Source: Ruminococcus sp.
GTDB lineage: Bacteria > Bacillota > Clostridia > Oscillospirales > Ruminococcaceae
Reading direction: 5' to 3'
NCBI GenBank assembly: GCA_014799765.1
Contig: JAAVHK010000009.1
Span: forward strand, 1-12,181
Length of the DNA: 12,181 nt
The notes beneath the pieces are model-generated. The model worked only from the letters and a program-made list of their open reading frames with translations, made no database searches and had not been told where the DNA came from. Positions within the stretch are counted from its first letter, which is position 1; each line of letters opens with the position of its first letter. This document shows positions 6,145 to 12,181 of this stretch, piece by piece. The position numbers and the translations under genes are program-made.

Positions 6145-7001
6145 GCGTTTATTATTCCGGAAACAGCTTCGCTTATTTTGCGTGCCACATACGGATTATT
6201 CATTGTATAGAGATGTATTCCGTCGACACCGCTTGCGATTAAGTCAACAATCTGGTTTATCGCATAGGCGATACCGGCATCACGGAGGGCTTCAGGATTA
6301 TTTTCGTATTTCTGCATGATTCTTACAAATTTCCTCGGAAGACTTGCACCACACGTTGTGACCATTCTTTCAATCTGATTCTTATTCACAACAGGCATTA
6401 TTCCTGCTTCAATCGGGACATCTATTCCGGCAAGTTTTGTTTTTTCACGGAATTCATAAAAGAAATTGTTATCGAAAAACAACTGGCTTATAAGATGTGT
6501 CGCACCGGCATCAACTTTCTTTTTCAGATTCATTATATCGTCAATTATAGTATCAGCATCGGGGTGGCACTCAGGATAGCACGCACCGGCTATATCAAAA
6601 TCACCGTGTGCCTTTATGTAAGTTATGAGGTCACTGGCGTGCGGAAAATCGTTTTTCGGTTCGATATCGGGGTTTTTGTCACCACGTAACGCAAGAATAT
6701 TTTCAATACCTCTTCTTTTTATTTCTTCCAGTGTGGCGGAAATTTCTTCTTTCGTATAGTTTATACTCGGGAGATGTATCATAGGTGTTATGCCGTTTTC
6801 CTTTATTTTTGAAGCAACATCGCACGCAAACTGATTATTACTGCTCCCACCTGCTCCGAAAGTAACGCTTATAAAATCGGGGTTCAGGTCTTTAAGTTCG
6901 TCGAGTGTTTTATAAATAACGTCGACGGAACTTGTTTTTTTCGGCGGAAAAACTTCAAAAGAAAAAACTGTTTTCTGTTCAAATAAATCTTTTATCTTCA
7001 T
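6141..7001 (-). CDS. metF: 5,10-methylenetetrahydrofolate reductase
   Basis: FAD-dependent cytosolic enzyme that reduces 5,10-methylene-THF to 5-methyl-THF, the methyl donor for methionine synthase. It has 286 residues, normal for bacterial MetF. Motifs seen: FSFEVFPPKK near the N-terminus (with the conserved Glu of the catalytic site), SVTFGAGGSS, the folate/flavin-site segment LALRGDKNPD, the Cys-containing strand GACYPECHPD, LISQLFFDNNFFYEF, and GIMPV. It is intact. GAGAGG (7007-7012) provides the ribosome binding site and overlaps the ung stop codon, so the two genes are closely coupled. The methionine synthase activation gene overlaps its end by four bases. No S-box or T-box leader is possible directly upstream, since ung fills the space; regulation would have to act at the operon promoter. 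Confidence 0.96.
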   Translation of the reverse strand: MKIKDLFEQKTVFSFEVFPPKKTSSVDVIYKTLDELKDLNPDFISVTFGAGGSSNNQFACDVASKIKENGITPMIHLPSINYTKEEISATLEEIKRRGIENILALRGDKNPDIEPKNDFPHASDLITYIKAHGDFDIAGACYPECHPDADTIIDDIMNLKKKVDAGATHLISQLFFDNNFFYEFREKTKLAGIDVPIEAGIMPVVNKNQIERMVTTCGASLPRKFVRIMQKYENNPEALRDAGIAYAINQIVDLIASGVDGIHLYTMNNPYVARKISEAVSGIINA

Positions 7002-7011
7002 ATTGTGCCTC

Positions 7012-7683
7012 TCAATCTATGCTCCAGTCGATTTCACCCTGACCGACAGCACGTAAAAATTCGTTAGCCTTTGAAAAATGTCTGCAACCAAAAAATCCGT
7101 TACGTGCTGAAAGCGGACTCGGGTGTGCCGACTTAAGTACAAGATGTGCCGGATTTGTTATAAACTGTTCCTTTGATTTGGCATCATTGCCCCACAACAT
7201 GAAAACCATAGGTTTTTCACGTTCGTTAAGAAGCTTTATAACATTGGTTGTGAATTTTTCCCAGCCTATGCCGTGGTGACTTCTCGCCTTGTTCGCACGG
7301 ACTGTAAGCACGGTATTAAGCAACAGTACACCATGTTCAGCCCATTGAGTGAGGTCACCGTGTTTTCCGAGATTGTCAATATTTACATCATCTTTTATTT
7401 CCTTGAAAATATTCACAAGGGACGGCGGTGGTGTTATACCTTTTTTCACTGAAAAACTAAGTCCGTGTGCCTGCCCCTCGCCGTGATATGGGTCTTGCCC
7501 TAAAATAACGCATTTTACGTCATTATAAGACGTAAGTTTCATAGCGTTGTAAATATCGTACATATCCGGAAAAATCCGTTGTGTTCTGTATTCGTCTGCA
7601 AGTTTCTGACGGAGACTTATATAATATTCCTCTTCAAACTCATTTTTAAGAAGTTCGTCCCAGTCATTACCGAAATTAACCAT
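7012..7683 (-). CDS. ung: Uracil-DNA glycosylase, family 1
   Basis: Removes uracil from DNA to start base excision repair. From the ATG at 7683 the protein has 223 residues, normal for family 1. The catalytic water-activating loop is GQDPYHG (62-68, Asp64). The uracil pocket includes F77 in GLSFSV and N123 in LLLNTVLTV. The minor-groove intercalation loop is HPSPLSA (187-193, His187). All key residues are present. AAAGGAGG (7688-7695) precedes the ATG by four bases and overlaps the stop of the upstream gene, which makes 7683 a better start than the in-frame ATG at 7716 that lies inside the upstream gene. It sits between a DUF2500-like gene and metF, a mixed-function operon. Confidence 0.96.
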   Translation of the reverse strand: MVNFGNDWDELLKNEFEEEYYISLRQKLADEYRTQRIFPDMYDIYNAMKLTSYNDVKCVILGQDPYHGEGQAHGLSFSVKKGITPPPSLVNIFKEIKDDVNIDNLGKHGDLTQWAEHGVLLLNTVLTVRANKARSHHGIGWEKFTTNVIKLLNEREKPMVFMLWGNDAKSKEQFITNPAHLVLKSAHPSPLSARNGFFGCRHFSKANEFLRAVGQGEIDWSID

Positions 7684-7687
7684 ATAT

Positions 7688-7695
7688 CCTCCTTT
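7688..7695 (-). promoter_or_regulatory. Ribosome binding site fixing the ung start
   Basis: AAAGGAGG on the minus strand sits four bases before the ATG at 7683 and overlaps the stop of the 7694-8104 gene. It supports the shorter Ung start and tight translational coupling. Confidence 0.8.
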
Positions 7696-8104
7696 AGTCG
7701 TAAATAATGTCCTCAAGATACTTGAATCTCACCAGTTTATTTTTTCTGTATGTAAGCGACCCCTGTTCATCGAACGGTATTTTTTCGTAAGCATTAAGGG
7801 AACATTCTATCTTTAAAGTTTTTCCCTTACGGGTCATGAAAGTGAGTTCATAGTATTCATCAATAAATTTAACATTGCCGTTGCTTTCGATTATCCGGAG
7901 GCGGTCATCACTCTTGCTTATAAGCGTTGCCATTTCAACAGAAGATTCCGGTTGTTTTTCGGGTACTTCGTCGGGTACTTCCTCGAAAAAAAGCCATATA
8001 AACCGTTCAAGAGGGTGTCTGCCTCCGAAAGTAACTATTACGAAAATCAAAGACACGGCAACGGCACCGAACATAATAAGAATATTTCTTATTTCCGGTG
8101 ACAT
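7694..8104 (-). CDS. Single-pass membrane protein, DUF2500-like
   Basis: A 136-residue protein with one N-terminal membrane segment (about residues 7-26, rich in Ile, Val and Phe). An acidic Pro/Glu linker follows (EEVPDEVPEKQPE), then a small beta-rich domain: an ATLISK strand, then YYELTFMTRKGKTLKIECS, then FDEQGSLTYRKNKLVRF. The pattern of a variable strand, Y-x-L/V-T-F, a hydrophilic turn and a final G-x-L-T-Y/F strand is what I recall for the DUF2500 family, whose function is unknown. The match is by eye only. It is tightly linked to ung downstream (the ung ribosome binding site overlaps its stop) and lies 31 bases after galE, so it should be co-transcribed with both. The family call is moderate; the existence of the gene is well supported. 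Confidence 0.7.
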   Translation of the reverse strand: MSPEIRNILIMFGAVAVSLIFVIVTFGGRHPLERFIWLFFEEVPDEVPEKQPESSVEMATLISKSDDRLRIIESNGNVKFIDEYYELTFMTRKGKTLKIECSLNAYEKIPFDEQGSLTYRKNKLVRFKYLEDIIYD

Positions 8105-8135
8105 TGTTATCAGCCCTTTCTTTTTCTATCTGTCT

Positions 8136-9149
8136 TTACTGAATGCCGTCCGGATTCAGCTTTGTGAAGTTCCAGCTGTCAACGCACATCTGTAAAATAT
8201 CGGATTTAGCTTCCCAGCCGAAAACTTTCTTAGCTTTTGTGGCGTCGGCATAACAGGTTGCAATATCTCCGGCACGTCTTTCTGTGATTTTTTTCGGGAT
8301 AGGTTTTCCGCAAGCCTTTTCATATGCCGAAACAACTTCCAGTACGCTTGACCCTTTACCAGTACCGAGATTAACCGGTTCAAAACCCTTGTTTTTCATG
8401 GCGTAGTCGATAGCACATACATGACCTTCCGCCAAATCCATGACGTGTATATAATCCCTTACGCCCGTACCGTCAGGGGTGTCGTAATCGTCGCCGAAAA
8501 CGCTTAACTGTTCGAGTTTGCCGGAAGCAACCTGTGCAATATAAGGTACGAGATTATTTGGTATGCCGTTAGGGTCTTCGCCAAGAAGTCCGCTTTTGTG
8601 TGCACCAATCGGATTGAAATAACGCAACGCAACCGCACTGAAATCGCTGTCGGCAACGCATATATCCTGTAAAATCTGTTCAATCATTACTTTTGTATAT
8701 CCATAAGGATTAGTGGCAGATGTTGACATATCTTCTGTATACGGTGCTATGTTGTTCATGCCGTAAACAGTCGCCGACGAAGAAAAAACAATCTTCTTAC
8801 AAGTATTTTCACGCATAACTCTGAGAAGAATTAAAGTACCATAAATGTTGTTAGTGTAGTATTCAAGCGGTTTGCGGACGGATTCGCCGACAGCTTTCAG
8901 ACCGGCAAAATGTACAACCGCTTCTATATCGTTTTCCCTGAAAACTCCGGAAAGTGCATCATAGTCGCATACGTCGACATTATAGAATGTGACTTTTTTT
9001 CCGGTTATTTTTTCGATTCTGTCAACGACAGCTTCTTTGGAGTTGCTGAGGTTGTCCACAATTACAATCTCATAGCCGTTGGAAAGAAGTTCCACACAGG
9101 TATGACTGCCGATAAAACCAGTACCACCTGTTACAAGAATTTTGCTCAT
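8136..9149 (-). CDS. galE: UDP-glucose 4-epimerase
   Basis: Interconverts UDP-glucose and UDP-galactose (Leloir pathway; precursor for cell-surface polysaccharide). It has 337 residues from the ATG at 9149. The NAD-binding motif is GGTGFIG (8-14), the serine cluster is FSSSATVYG (122-130), and the catalytic pair is Y149/K153 in NPYGYTK, which falls at the same numbers as in the E. coli enzyme. HFAGLKAVGES and the C-terminal RAGDIATCYAD segment are typical. A GTG lies directly before the ATG (9150-9152) and is equally in reach of AGGAGG (9159-9164), so the start is uncertain by one residue. It is the first gene of a minus-strand run that includes ung and metF, and has a good promoter upstream. 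Confidence 0.96.
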   Translation of the reverse strand: MSKILVTGGTGFIGSHTCVELLSNGYEIVIVDNLSNSKEAVVDRIEKITGKKVTFYNVDVCDYDALSGVFRENDIEAVVHFAGLKAVGESVRKPLEYYTNNIYGTLILLRVMRENTCKKIVFSSSATVYGMNNIAPYTEDMSTSATNPYGYTKVMIEQILQDICVADSDFSAVALRYFNPIGAHKSGLLGEDPNGIPNNLVPYIAQVASGKLEQLSVFGDDYDTPDGTGVRDYIHVMDLAEGHVCAIDYAMKNKGFEPVNLGTGKGSSVLEVVSAYEKACGKPIPKKITERRAGDIATCYADATKAKKVFGWEAKSDILQMCVDSWNFTKLNPDGIQ

Positions 9150-9186
9150 CACAAAATACCTCCTGAAAAAATTTTTTACACTTCTT

Positions 9187-9215
9187 ATTATATTATATTT
9201 TCACGTTTTTTGCAA
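9187..9215 (-). promoter_or_regulatory. Promoter of galE and probably the whole operon
   Basis: On the minus strand TTGCAA (9210-9215), 17 bases, TATAAT (9187-9192). A second overlapping TATAAT (9192-9197) has only 12 bases of spacing and is less likely. All genes down to 4074 follow without a clear internal terminator. Confidence 0.8.
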
Positions 9216-9222
9216 GATATAA

Positions 9223-9251
9223 TTGTAAATTTCTTTAAAATATGTTATAAT
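9223..9251 (+). promoter_or_regulatory. Promoter of the ttcA-like gene
   Basis: TTGTAA (9223-9228), 17 bases, TATAAT (9246-9251), 40 bases before the ATG at 9292. Its -35 box is only seven bases from the -35 box of the galE promoter, so the two are back to back. Confidence 0.8.
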
Positions 9252-9291
9252 TAACACACGGAATACAAAAAATTCACATACGGGAGGCATT

Positions 9292-10008
9292 ATGCAGAAA
9301 ATTTTAGGTTATATGCGGAAAGCTGTTCAGAATTACTGTCTCATAAGCGACGGCGACAAAATATGTGTAGCTGTTTCCGGCGGAAAAGACAGTCTTGTTA
9401 TGCTGAAAGGTCTTGTTTTACTCAGAAATTTTATCGGTATTGATTATCAGGTAATCGCCGTGACAATTGACCCATATTTTGACGGTATCGCCGGTAACTA
9501 TTCACCGGTATCGGAAATGTGTTCGGAACTCGGCATTGAATACCACGTCATTCCGACACAAATCGGTGAAATTGTCTTTGATGTCCGGAAAGAAAATAAC
9601 CCGTGCAGTCTGTGTGCGAGAATGCGGAGAGGTGCTTTATATAATTCGGCTGAGGAACTCGGCTGTAACAAAATTGCACTCGGTCACAATTATGACGACG
9701 TTGTAGAAACTTTTATAATGAATCTGTTCACTGAGGGAAGAATAGGTTGTTTTTCGCCGTCCACTTACCTTGAAAACAGAGACATTAATATAATACGTCC
9801 GCTGGTGCTTGCTCCGGAACGTGATGTTAAAAAAGCGTCACGAAATTTAAAAATTGTAAAATCACGCTGTCGGGCGGACGGTCATACAAACCGGCAGAAA
9901 ACCAAAGACTTCATAGCCGGTATGGAACGTCAGGAACACGGATTCAAAGACCGGATTTTCGGGGCTATGTGCCGTGCCGGTATCGACGGCTGGGGCGTAT
10001 CTGAATAA
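9292..10008 (+). CDS. TtcA-like PP-loop ATPase, tRNA thiolation enzyme
   Basis: A 238-residue cytosolic enzyme of the N-type ATP pyrophosphatase family. The PP-loop is SGGKDS (29-34). A CxxC pair (C105, C108 in PCSLCARMRRG), the motif GHNYDD (131-136) and C193 in KSRCRADGHTNRQ follow the TtcA/TtuA plan, in which three cysteines hold an iron-sulfur cluster that carries sulfur to an adenylated tRNA base. By architecture the product could be 2-thiocytidine at position 32. Firmicute members of this family are only loosely characterised, so I leave the symbol empty. GGGAGG (9282-9287) gives the start. It is a single-gene unit with its own promoter and a strong terminator. Which base it modifies cannot be told from sequence alone. 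Confidence 0.85.
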   Translation: MQKILGYMRKAVQNYCLISDGDKICVAVSGGKDSLVMLKGLVLLRNFIGIDYQVIAVTIDPYFDGIAGNYSPVSEMCSELGIEYHVIPTQIGEIVFDVRKENNPCSLCARMRRGALYNSAEELGCNKIALGHNYDDVVETFIMNLFTEGRIGCFSPSTYLENRDINIIRPLVLAPERDVKKASRNLKIVKSRCRADGHTNRQKTKDFIAGMERQEHGFKDRIFGAMCRAGIDGWGVSE

Positions 10009-10010
10009 AA

Positions 10011-10039
10011 AAGACTCTCCCGAAGGAGAGCCTTTCTTT
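10011..10039. terminator. Bidirectional terminator with UUCG loop on the minus strand
   Basis: A six-base GC-rich stem (10015-10020 with 10025-10030) is extended after one mismatch by A-T and G-C pairs. The plus-strand loop is CGAA with a T-rich tail (CTTTCTTTT). On the minus strand it becomes the very stable C(UUCG)G tetraloop followed by TCTTTTTTA. It lies between the convergent ttcA-like and scaE-like genes and should end both. Confidence 0.9.
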
Positions 10040-10082
10040 TATCGTATGGACATTTTTTATTTAACAGTTTCAATCAACCGGA

Positions 10083-11228
10083 TTAGTCATTCTTCTTTCT
10101 GAGAACGAATGCTGTACCGATTGCAACAGCAAGACCAGCAGCAGCTACGCCTACGCCAGCAACACCTGTCTTCGGTGATTCCTTACCACCAGCAGTTGTC
10201 TTTGTGGTTGTAGTTCTGGATGTACCACTTGCCCCAGGTGTTGTTGAAGACTGTGTACCGGAAGCAGGAGCAACAGAACCTGTTGTAGTAGTTACTGTAG
10301 CGGAAGCTGTAGCATTATCTATAGTACCACTTGTAGTTGTTGTAGTTGTTGTAGGTTCAGCAGTTGTAGTAGTTGTTGTTGTAGTTGTAGATGTTGTTGT
10401 AGGTTCAGCAGTTGTAGTAGTTGTTGTTGTTGTAGATGTTGTTGTAGGTGTAGCAGTTGTAGTTGTTGTAGTTGTGGTTGTTGTAGATGTAGTTGTAGTA
10501 GTTGTAGTAGTGGTTGTAGATGTAGTTGTGCTTGTTGTTGTTGTAGTAGAAGTTGTAGTAGTAGTTTCTACACCGGCTTCAATCTGAATACCGCCCTGTA
10601 TTATACCCTGTGTGAAAACATAAGCCTGCATAAGTTTGCCGACTTCGTTGTTAGTCTTGTTAGTGAAAAGGTCCTTAGCATCTTCAGTTGACTGATAGTC
10701 AATAGTAATCGGGAAGAACTCACCGCCTTCGAGAGTTGAAGCATCAGGGAGTAAGAAGTTCATTGAATAAAGAACACCAGTAAGACCCTTATCGCCGTTA
10801 CCTGATGTTGTCATGAATACGCCGTTAGCACCGTTAGCCTCAACAACATGAGAAAGGTATTCAGCACCATCACCTTTTACAACGTCATAATCACCGATTC
10901 TGTTGGTGTTCATTTTGATTGTCTTGCCACCAGCAATTGCAGGATAGTTTACGTGAAGACCTGTTGAAGAGTAAGTCATATCAACGCCGTCACCGCTAAC
11001 GGTAATCTTTACCTCAACAGGTGTATTAGCAGCGGCGAGAGCCTTTGCTTCTTCGAGTGAAAGAGTTACAGTATCAACTGTGAGTGTGGGTTTAATTGTA
11101 GATGCTGCGATTTCAGCATCGGTAAAACCATTATTAGGAACAGCAAAAGCGGAAACAGCAGTAGCGGAAACTGCAACAGCAGAAACTGCAAGTGCAGTAA
11201 TTGCCTTCTTTATAAAATTAGTTTTCAT
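10083..11228 (-). CDS. scaE: Sortase-anchored single-cohesin scaffoldin, ScaE-like
   Basis: A cell-wall protein of 381 residues that should hold the cellulosome and CttA on the surface. A signal peptide (basic start, Ala/Val core) ends at SAFA with likely cleavage after A29. Residues about 46-220 form one cohesin domain; GKLMQAYVFTQGI (198-210) and the closing IQIEAG agree with what I recall of the R. flavefaciens ScaE cohesin, the type III cohesin that binds X-module-dockerins. A Thr-rich linker (about 222-345) follows. The C-terminus is a sorting signal: SPKTG (351-355), a hydrophobic stretch, and RKKND. The motif has Ser where LPxTG has Leu. GAAAGG (11241-11246) precedes the ATG by 12 bases, a rather long spacing. 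It lies 83 bases after the cttA-like gene, as in the R. flavefaciens sca cluster. The ScaE identity is by eye; another single-cohesin anchor is the alternative. Confidence 0.85.
   Translation of the reverse strand: MKTNFIKKAITALAVSAVAVSATAVSAFAVPNNGFTDAEIAASTIKPTLTVDTVTLSLEEAKALAAANTPVEVKITVSGDGVDMTYSSTGLHVNYPAIAGGKTIKMNTNRIGDYDVVKGDGAEYLSHVVEANGANGVFMTTSGNGDKGLTGVLYSMNFLLPDASTLEGGEFFPITIDYQSTEDAKDLFTNKTNNEVGKLMQAYVFTQGIIQGGIQIEAGVETTTTTSTTTTTSTTTSTTTTTTTTTTSTTTTTTTTTTATPTTTSTTTTTTTTAEPTTTSTTTTTTTTTAEPTTTTTTTSGTIDNATASATVTTTTGSVAPASGTQSSTTPGASGTSRTTTTKTTAGGKESPKTGVAGVGVAAAGLAVAIGTAFVLRKKND
10195..10565 (-). repeat. Low-complexity Thr-rich linker coding repeat of the cohesin protein
   Basis: About 120 codons are nearly all Thr (ACA/ACT), with spaced Ser, AEP and ATP. 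A unit close to PTTTSTTTTTTTTAE (15 residues, 45 bases) recurs imperfectly in the middle. The protein role is a flexible spacer across the wall, probably glycosylated. Short repeats of this type can change length by slippage. Confidence 0.9.
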
Positions 11229-11273
11229 TTTAATTTATTTCCTTTCAATTATAATATAATTGGATTTATAATC

Positions 11274-11297
11274 ATCTGCCGCCACCCGACGGCAGAT
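11274..11297 (-). promoter_or_regulatory. Stem-loop between the cttA-like and scaE-like genes
   Basis: A perfect 8-base GC-rich stem (11274-11281 with 11290-11297) with an 8-base loop starts 15 bases after the cttA-like stop. On the minus strand GATTATAAATCC follows rather than a T run, so it is a poor terminator. An mRNA-stabilising or partial-stop structure that sets the ratio of the two proteins is the more likely role. A/T-rich TATAAT-like sequence after it could also be a -10 box for scaE. Confidence 0.6.
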
Positions 11298-11311
11298 TTC
11301 ATAACATTTAA

Positions 11312-12181
11312 TTATTCAGTAAGTACATAGTCCCAAAGTGCTTCATCGCCTACTTTGTATGGAGTATCCTTTATTGAAAGCTGTGCATAAGCCACCATGA
11401 TACATGTTGCGTCGACAGCGTCAACAGTTCTGCCTTTTTTACCGGTCTTCCAGTTAACAATTTCGCCGTCCTGATTGGACATATTTACGTCTCCGAGGAA
11501 TGCTGCAAACTGGTCATATATTGAACTTGCAGATTCAACAAGATTTGAGTCTGAAAGCACTACCTGGTCTGTAGTTTTTCCTGTTGAAAGTATAGCGTAA
11601 TATGCCTGTTCCTGCGAAGCATCGACAGCGTTTACTTCATAGTCAAGGTTTACGTCGCCTCTATAGCCGATATAAGCTACAACACCTGCATCGGCGCCAT
11701 CAGAAGTCTTGAGTACGTCACCGCTTTTAAGAACCACTTTGCCTGTTGAGTCTGTAATGTCTCCACCGTTATAAACAAGTGCTGCAGTGTACTTGAAGTC
11801 AACATCATATTTTACAAATGTTTCAGCCGGTGTGGAAGCAAATTCATAAGTAATCGGGATAATTTCTTCCTTACCGTCTCTATAGATTACAGTAATTGCA
11901 ACTTCCTTAACCTGTTCCTTATGGAATTCAGTTTCATAACTGTAATAGAAACCATATTCGCCTTCTTCTCCGGCAGTTACAGTAGCGAAAAGTCTGCTTA
12001 CTTCGTCTGGGAGAACACTACCGCCGAAAGTTGTAGTTGTTGTAGTTGTGTCAGTACCGGAAGTTTCTGTTGTAGTTGTGCTTGAACCGTCATCATCTGT
12101 TCCGGTTGTTTCCGTTGTAGTTGTACTTGAACCGTCATCATCTGTTCCGGTTGTTTCTGTTGTAGTTGTGCTTGAACCGTC
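11312..12181 (-). CDS. cttA: X-module-dockerin protein, CttA-like, C-terminal part (5' end outside window)
   Basis: The frame is open to the window edge; 289 residues are visible. They begin with repeats of DGSSTTTTETTGTDD (linker, about 1-52). An X-module of about 110 residues follows (GEYGFYYSYETEFHKEQVKE to VVAYIGYRG), then a dockerin. The first calcium loop is D176-V-N-L-D180-YEVNAVD187. The second begins GDVN at 230 but carries a long insert before TVDAVDA at 254-260. The C-terminal ALWDYVLTE resembles the end I recall for the R. flavefaciens CttA X-dockerin. CttA is a cellulose-binding protein that docks on ScaE, so the cellulose-binding modules should lie upstream, beyond base 12181. 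The GTG at 11735-11737 is an internal Val, not a start. Another X-dockerin protein such as ScaB is the main alternative; the position directly before scaE favours CttA. Confidence 0.82.
   Translation of the reverse strand, partial: DGSSTTTTETTGTDDDGSSTTTTETTGTDDDGSSTTTTETSGTDTTTTTTTFGGSVLPDEVSRLFATVTAGEEGEYGFYYSYETEFHKEQVKEVAITVIYRDGKEEIIPITYEFASTPAETFVKYDVDFKYTAALVYNGGDITDSTGKVVLKSGDVLKTSDGADAGVVAYIGYRGDVNLDYEVNAVDASQEQAYYAILSTGKTTDQVVLSDSNLVESASSIYDQFAAFLGDVNMSNQDGEIVNWKTGKKGRTVDAVDATCIMVAYAQLSIKDTPYKVGDEALWDYVLTE
12047..12181 (-). repeat. Three 45-base tandem repeats coding a Thr linker
   Basis: Three consecutive 45-base units, at 12181-12137, 12136-12092 and 12091-12047, each code for DGSSTTTTETTGTDD; the third is slightly diverged (SGTDT). 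The first two differ at only a few silent bases. The array runs to the window edge and may continue. Confidence 0.92.

Noticed and set aside
6141..7020. SAM or T-box riboswitch before metF
   Set aside because: metF is preceded directly by ung with no leader space, and I see no riboswitch-like sequence.
7684..7716. Longer Ung start at 7716
   Set aside because: It lies inside the upstream gene and has no ribosome binding site; AAAGGAGG at 7688-7695 serves the ATG at 7683.
10204..10587. Plus-strand open frame coding mostly Val
   Set aside because: It is the antisense of the Thr linker: ACA/ACT repeats read as valine codons on the other strand. It has no ribosome binding site or promoter.
11735..11737. 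GTG at 11735 as start of a 141-residue dockerin protein
   Set aside because: The frame continues upstream without a stop through an X-module and Thr repeats to the window edge, so this codon is an internal valine.
12047..12181. CRISPR-like or non-coding tandem array
   Set aside because: The units are contiguous, without unique spacers, and are a multiple of three in an open frame, so this is a protein linker repeat.

Overview
The window looks like the chromosome of a low-to-moderate GC, Gram-positive anaerobe of the Oscillospiraceae, most likely a Ruminococcus of the R. flavefaciens group. The main reason is the right end: a sortase-anchored single-cohesin protein (ScaE type) lies directly downstream of a protein ending in an X-module plus dockerin (CttA type). 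That pair is the cell-surface anchoring end of the R. flavefaciens cellulosome. AGGAGG-type ribosome binding sites, TATAAT promoters and the mazG-hup-rqcP gene order also fit a Firmicute. The assignment rests on reading the proteins and on recalled family sequences; no database search was run.

Layout. (1) 2-2144, plus strand: the 3' two thirds of trpS, then mazG, hup (HU, with unusual cysteines) and rqcP, an S4 protein of ribosome quality control. A two-sided hairpin terminator closes this block. (2) 2183-2944, minus strand: two related small membrane proteins of unknown function, a duplication that includes the promoter and leader. (3) 3050-4003, minus strand: an SDR-type nucleotide-sugar epimerase/reductase with its own promoter and terminator. 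(4) 9149-4074, minus strand: a tightly packed run of galE, a DUF2500-like membrane protein, ung, metF, a stand-alone methionine synthase activation protein and a lipoprotein solute-binding protein. It probably starts from one promoter in front of galE. (5) 9292-10008, plus strand: a TtcA-like tRNA thiolation PP-loop protein with a back-to-back promoter facing galE's. A UUCG-loop hairpin serves as terminator for both convergent sides. (6) 12181-10083, minus strand: the cttA-like 3' part, a stem-loop, then the scaE-like gene.

How the genes work together. metF supplies 5-methyl-THF and the activation protein should reactivate a cobalamin methionine synthase encoded elsewhere. galE and the SDR point to cell-surface sugar synthesis. 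The cttA/scaE pair should tether the cell to cellulose and hold the cellulosome on the wall: the ScaE cohesin grips X-module-dockerin partners (CttA, and in the model species ScaB), and a sortase attaches ScaE to peptidoglycan. No gap without a gene exceeds 300 bases. I see no tRNA, rRNA, CRISPR array, insertion sequence or phage gene.

I do not see a wholly undescribed system. The most rewarding targets are the divergent cttA/scaE pair with its inserted dockerin loop and repetitive linkers, the cysteine-bearing HU, and the duplicated membrane-protein genes.
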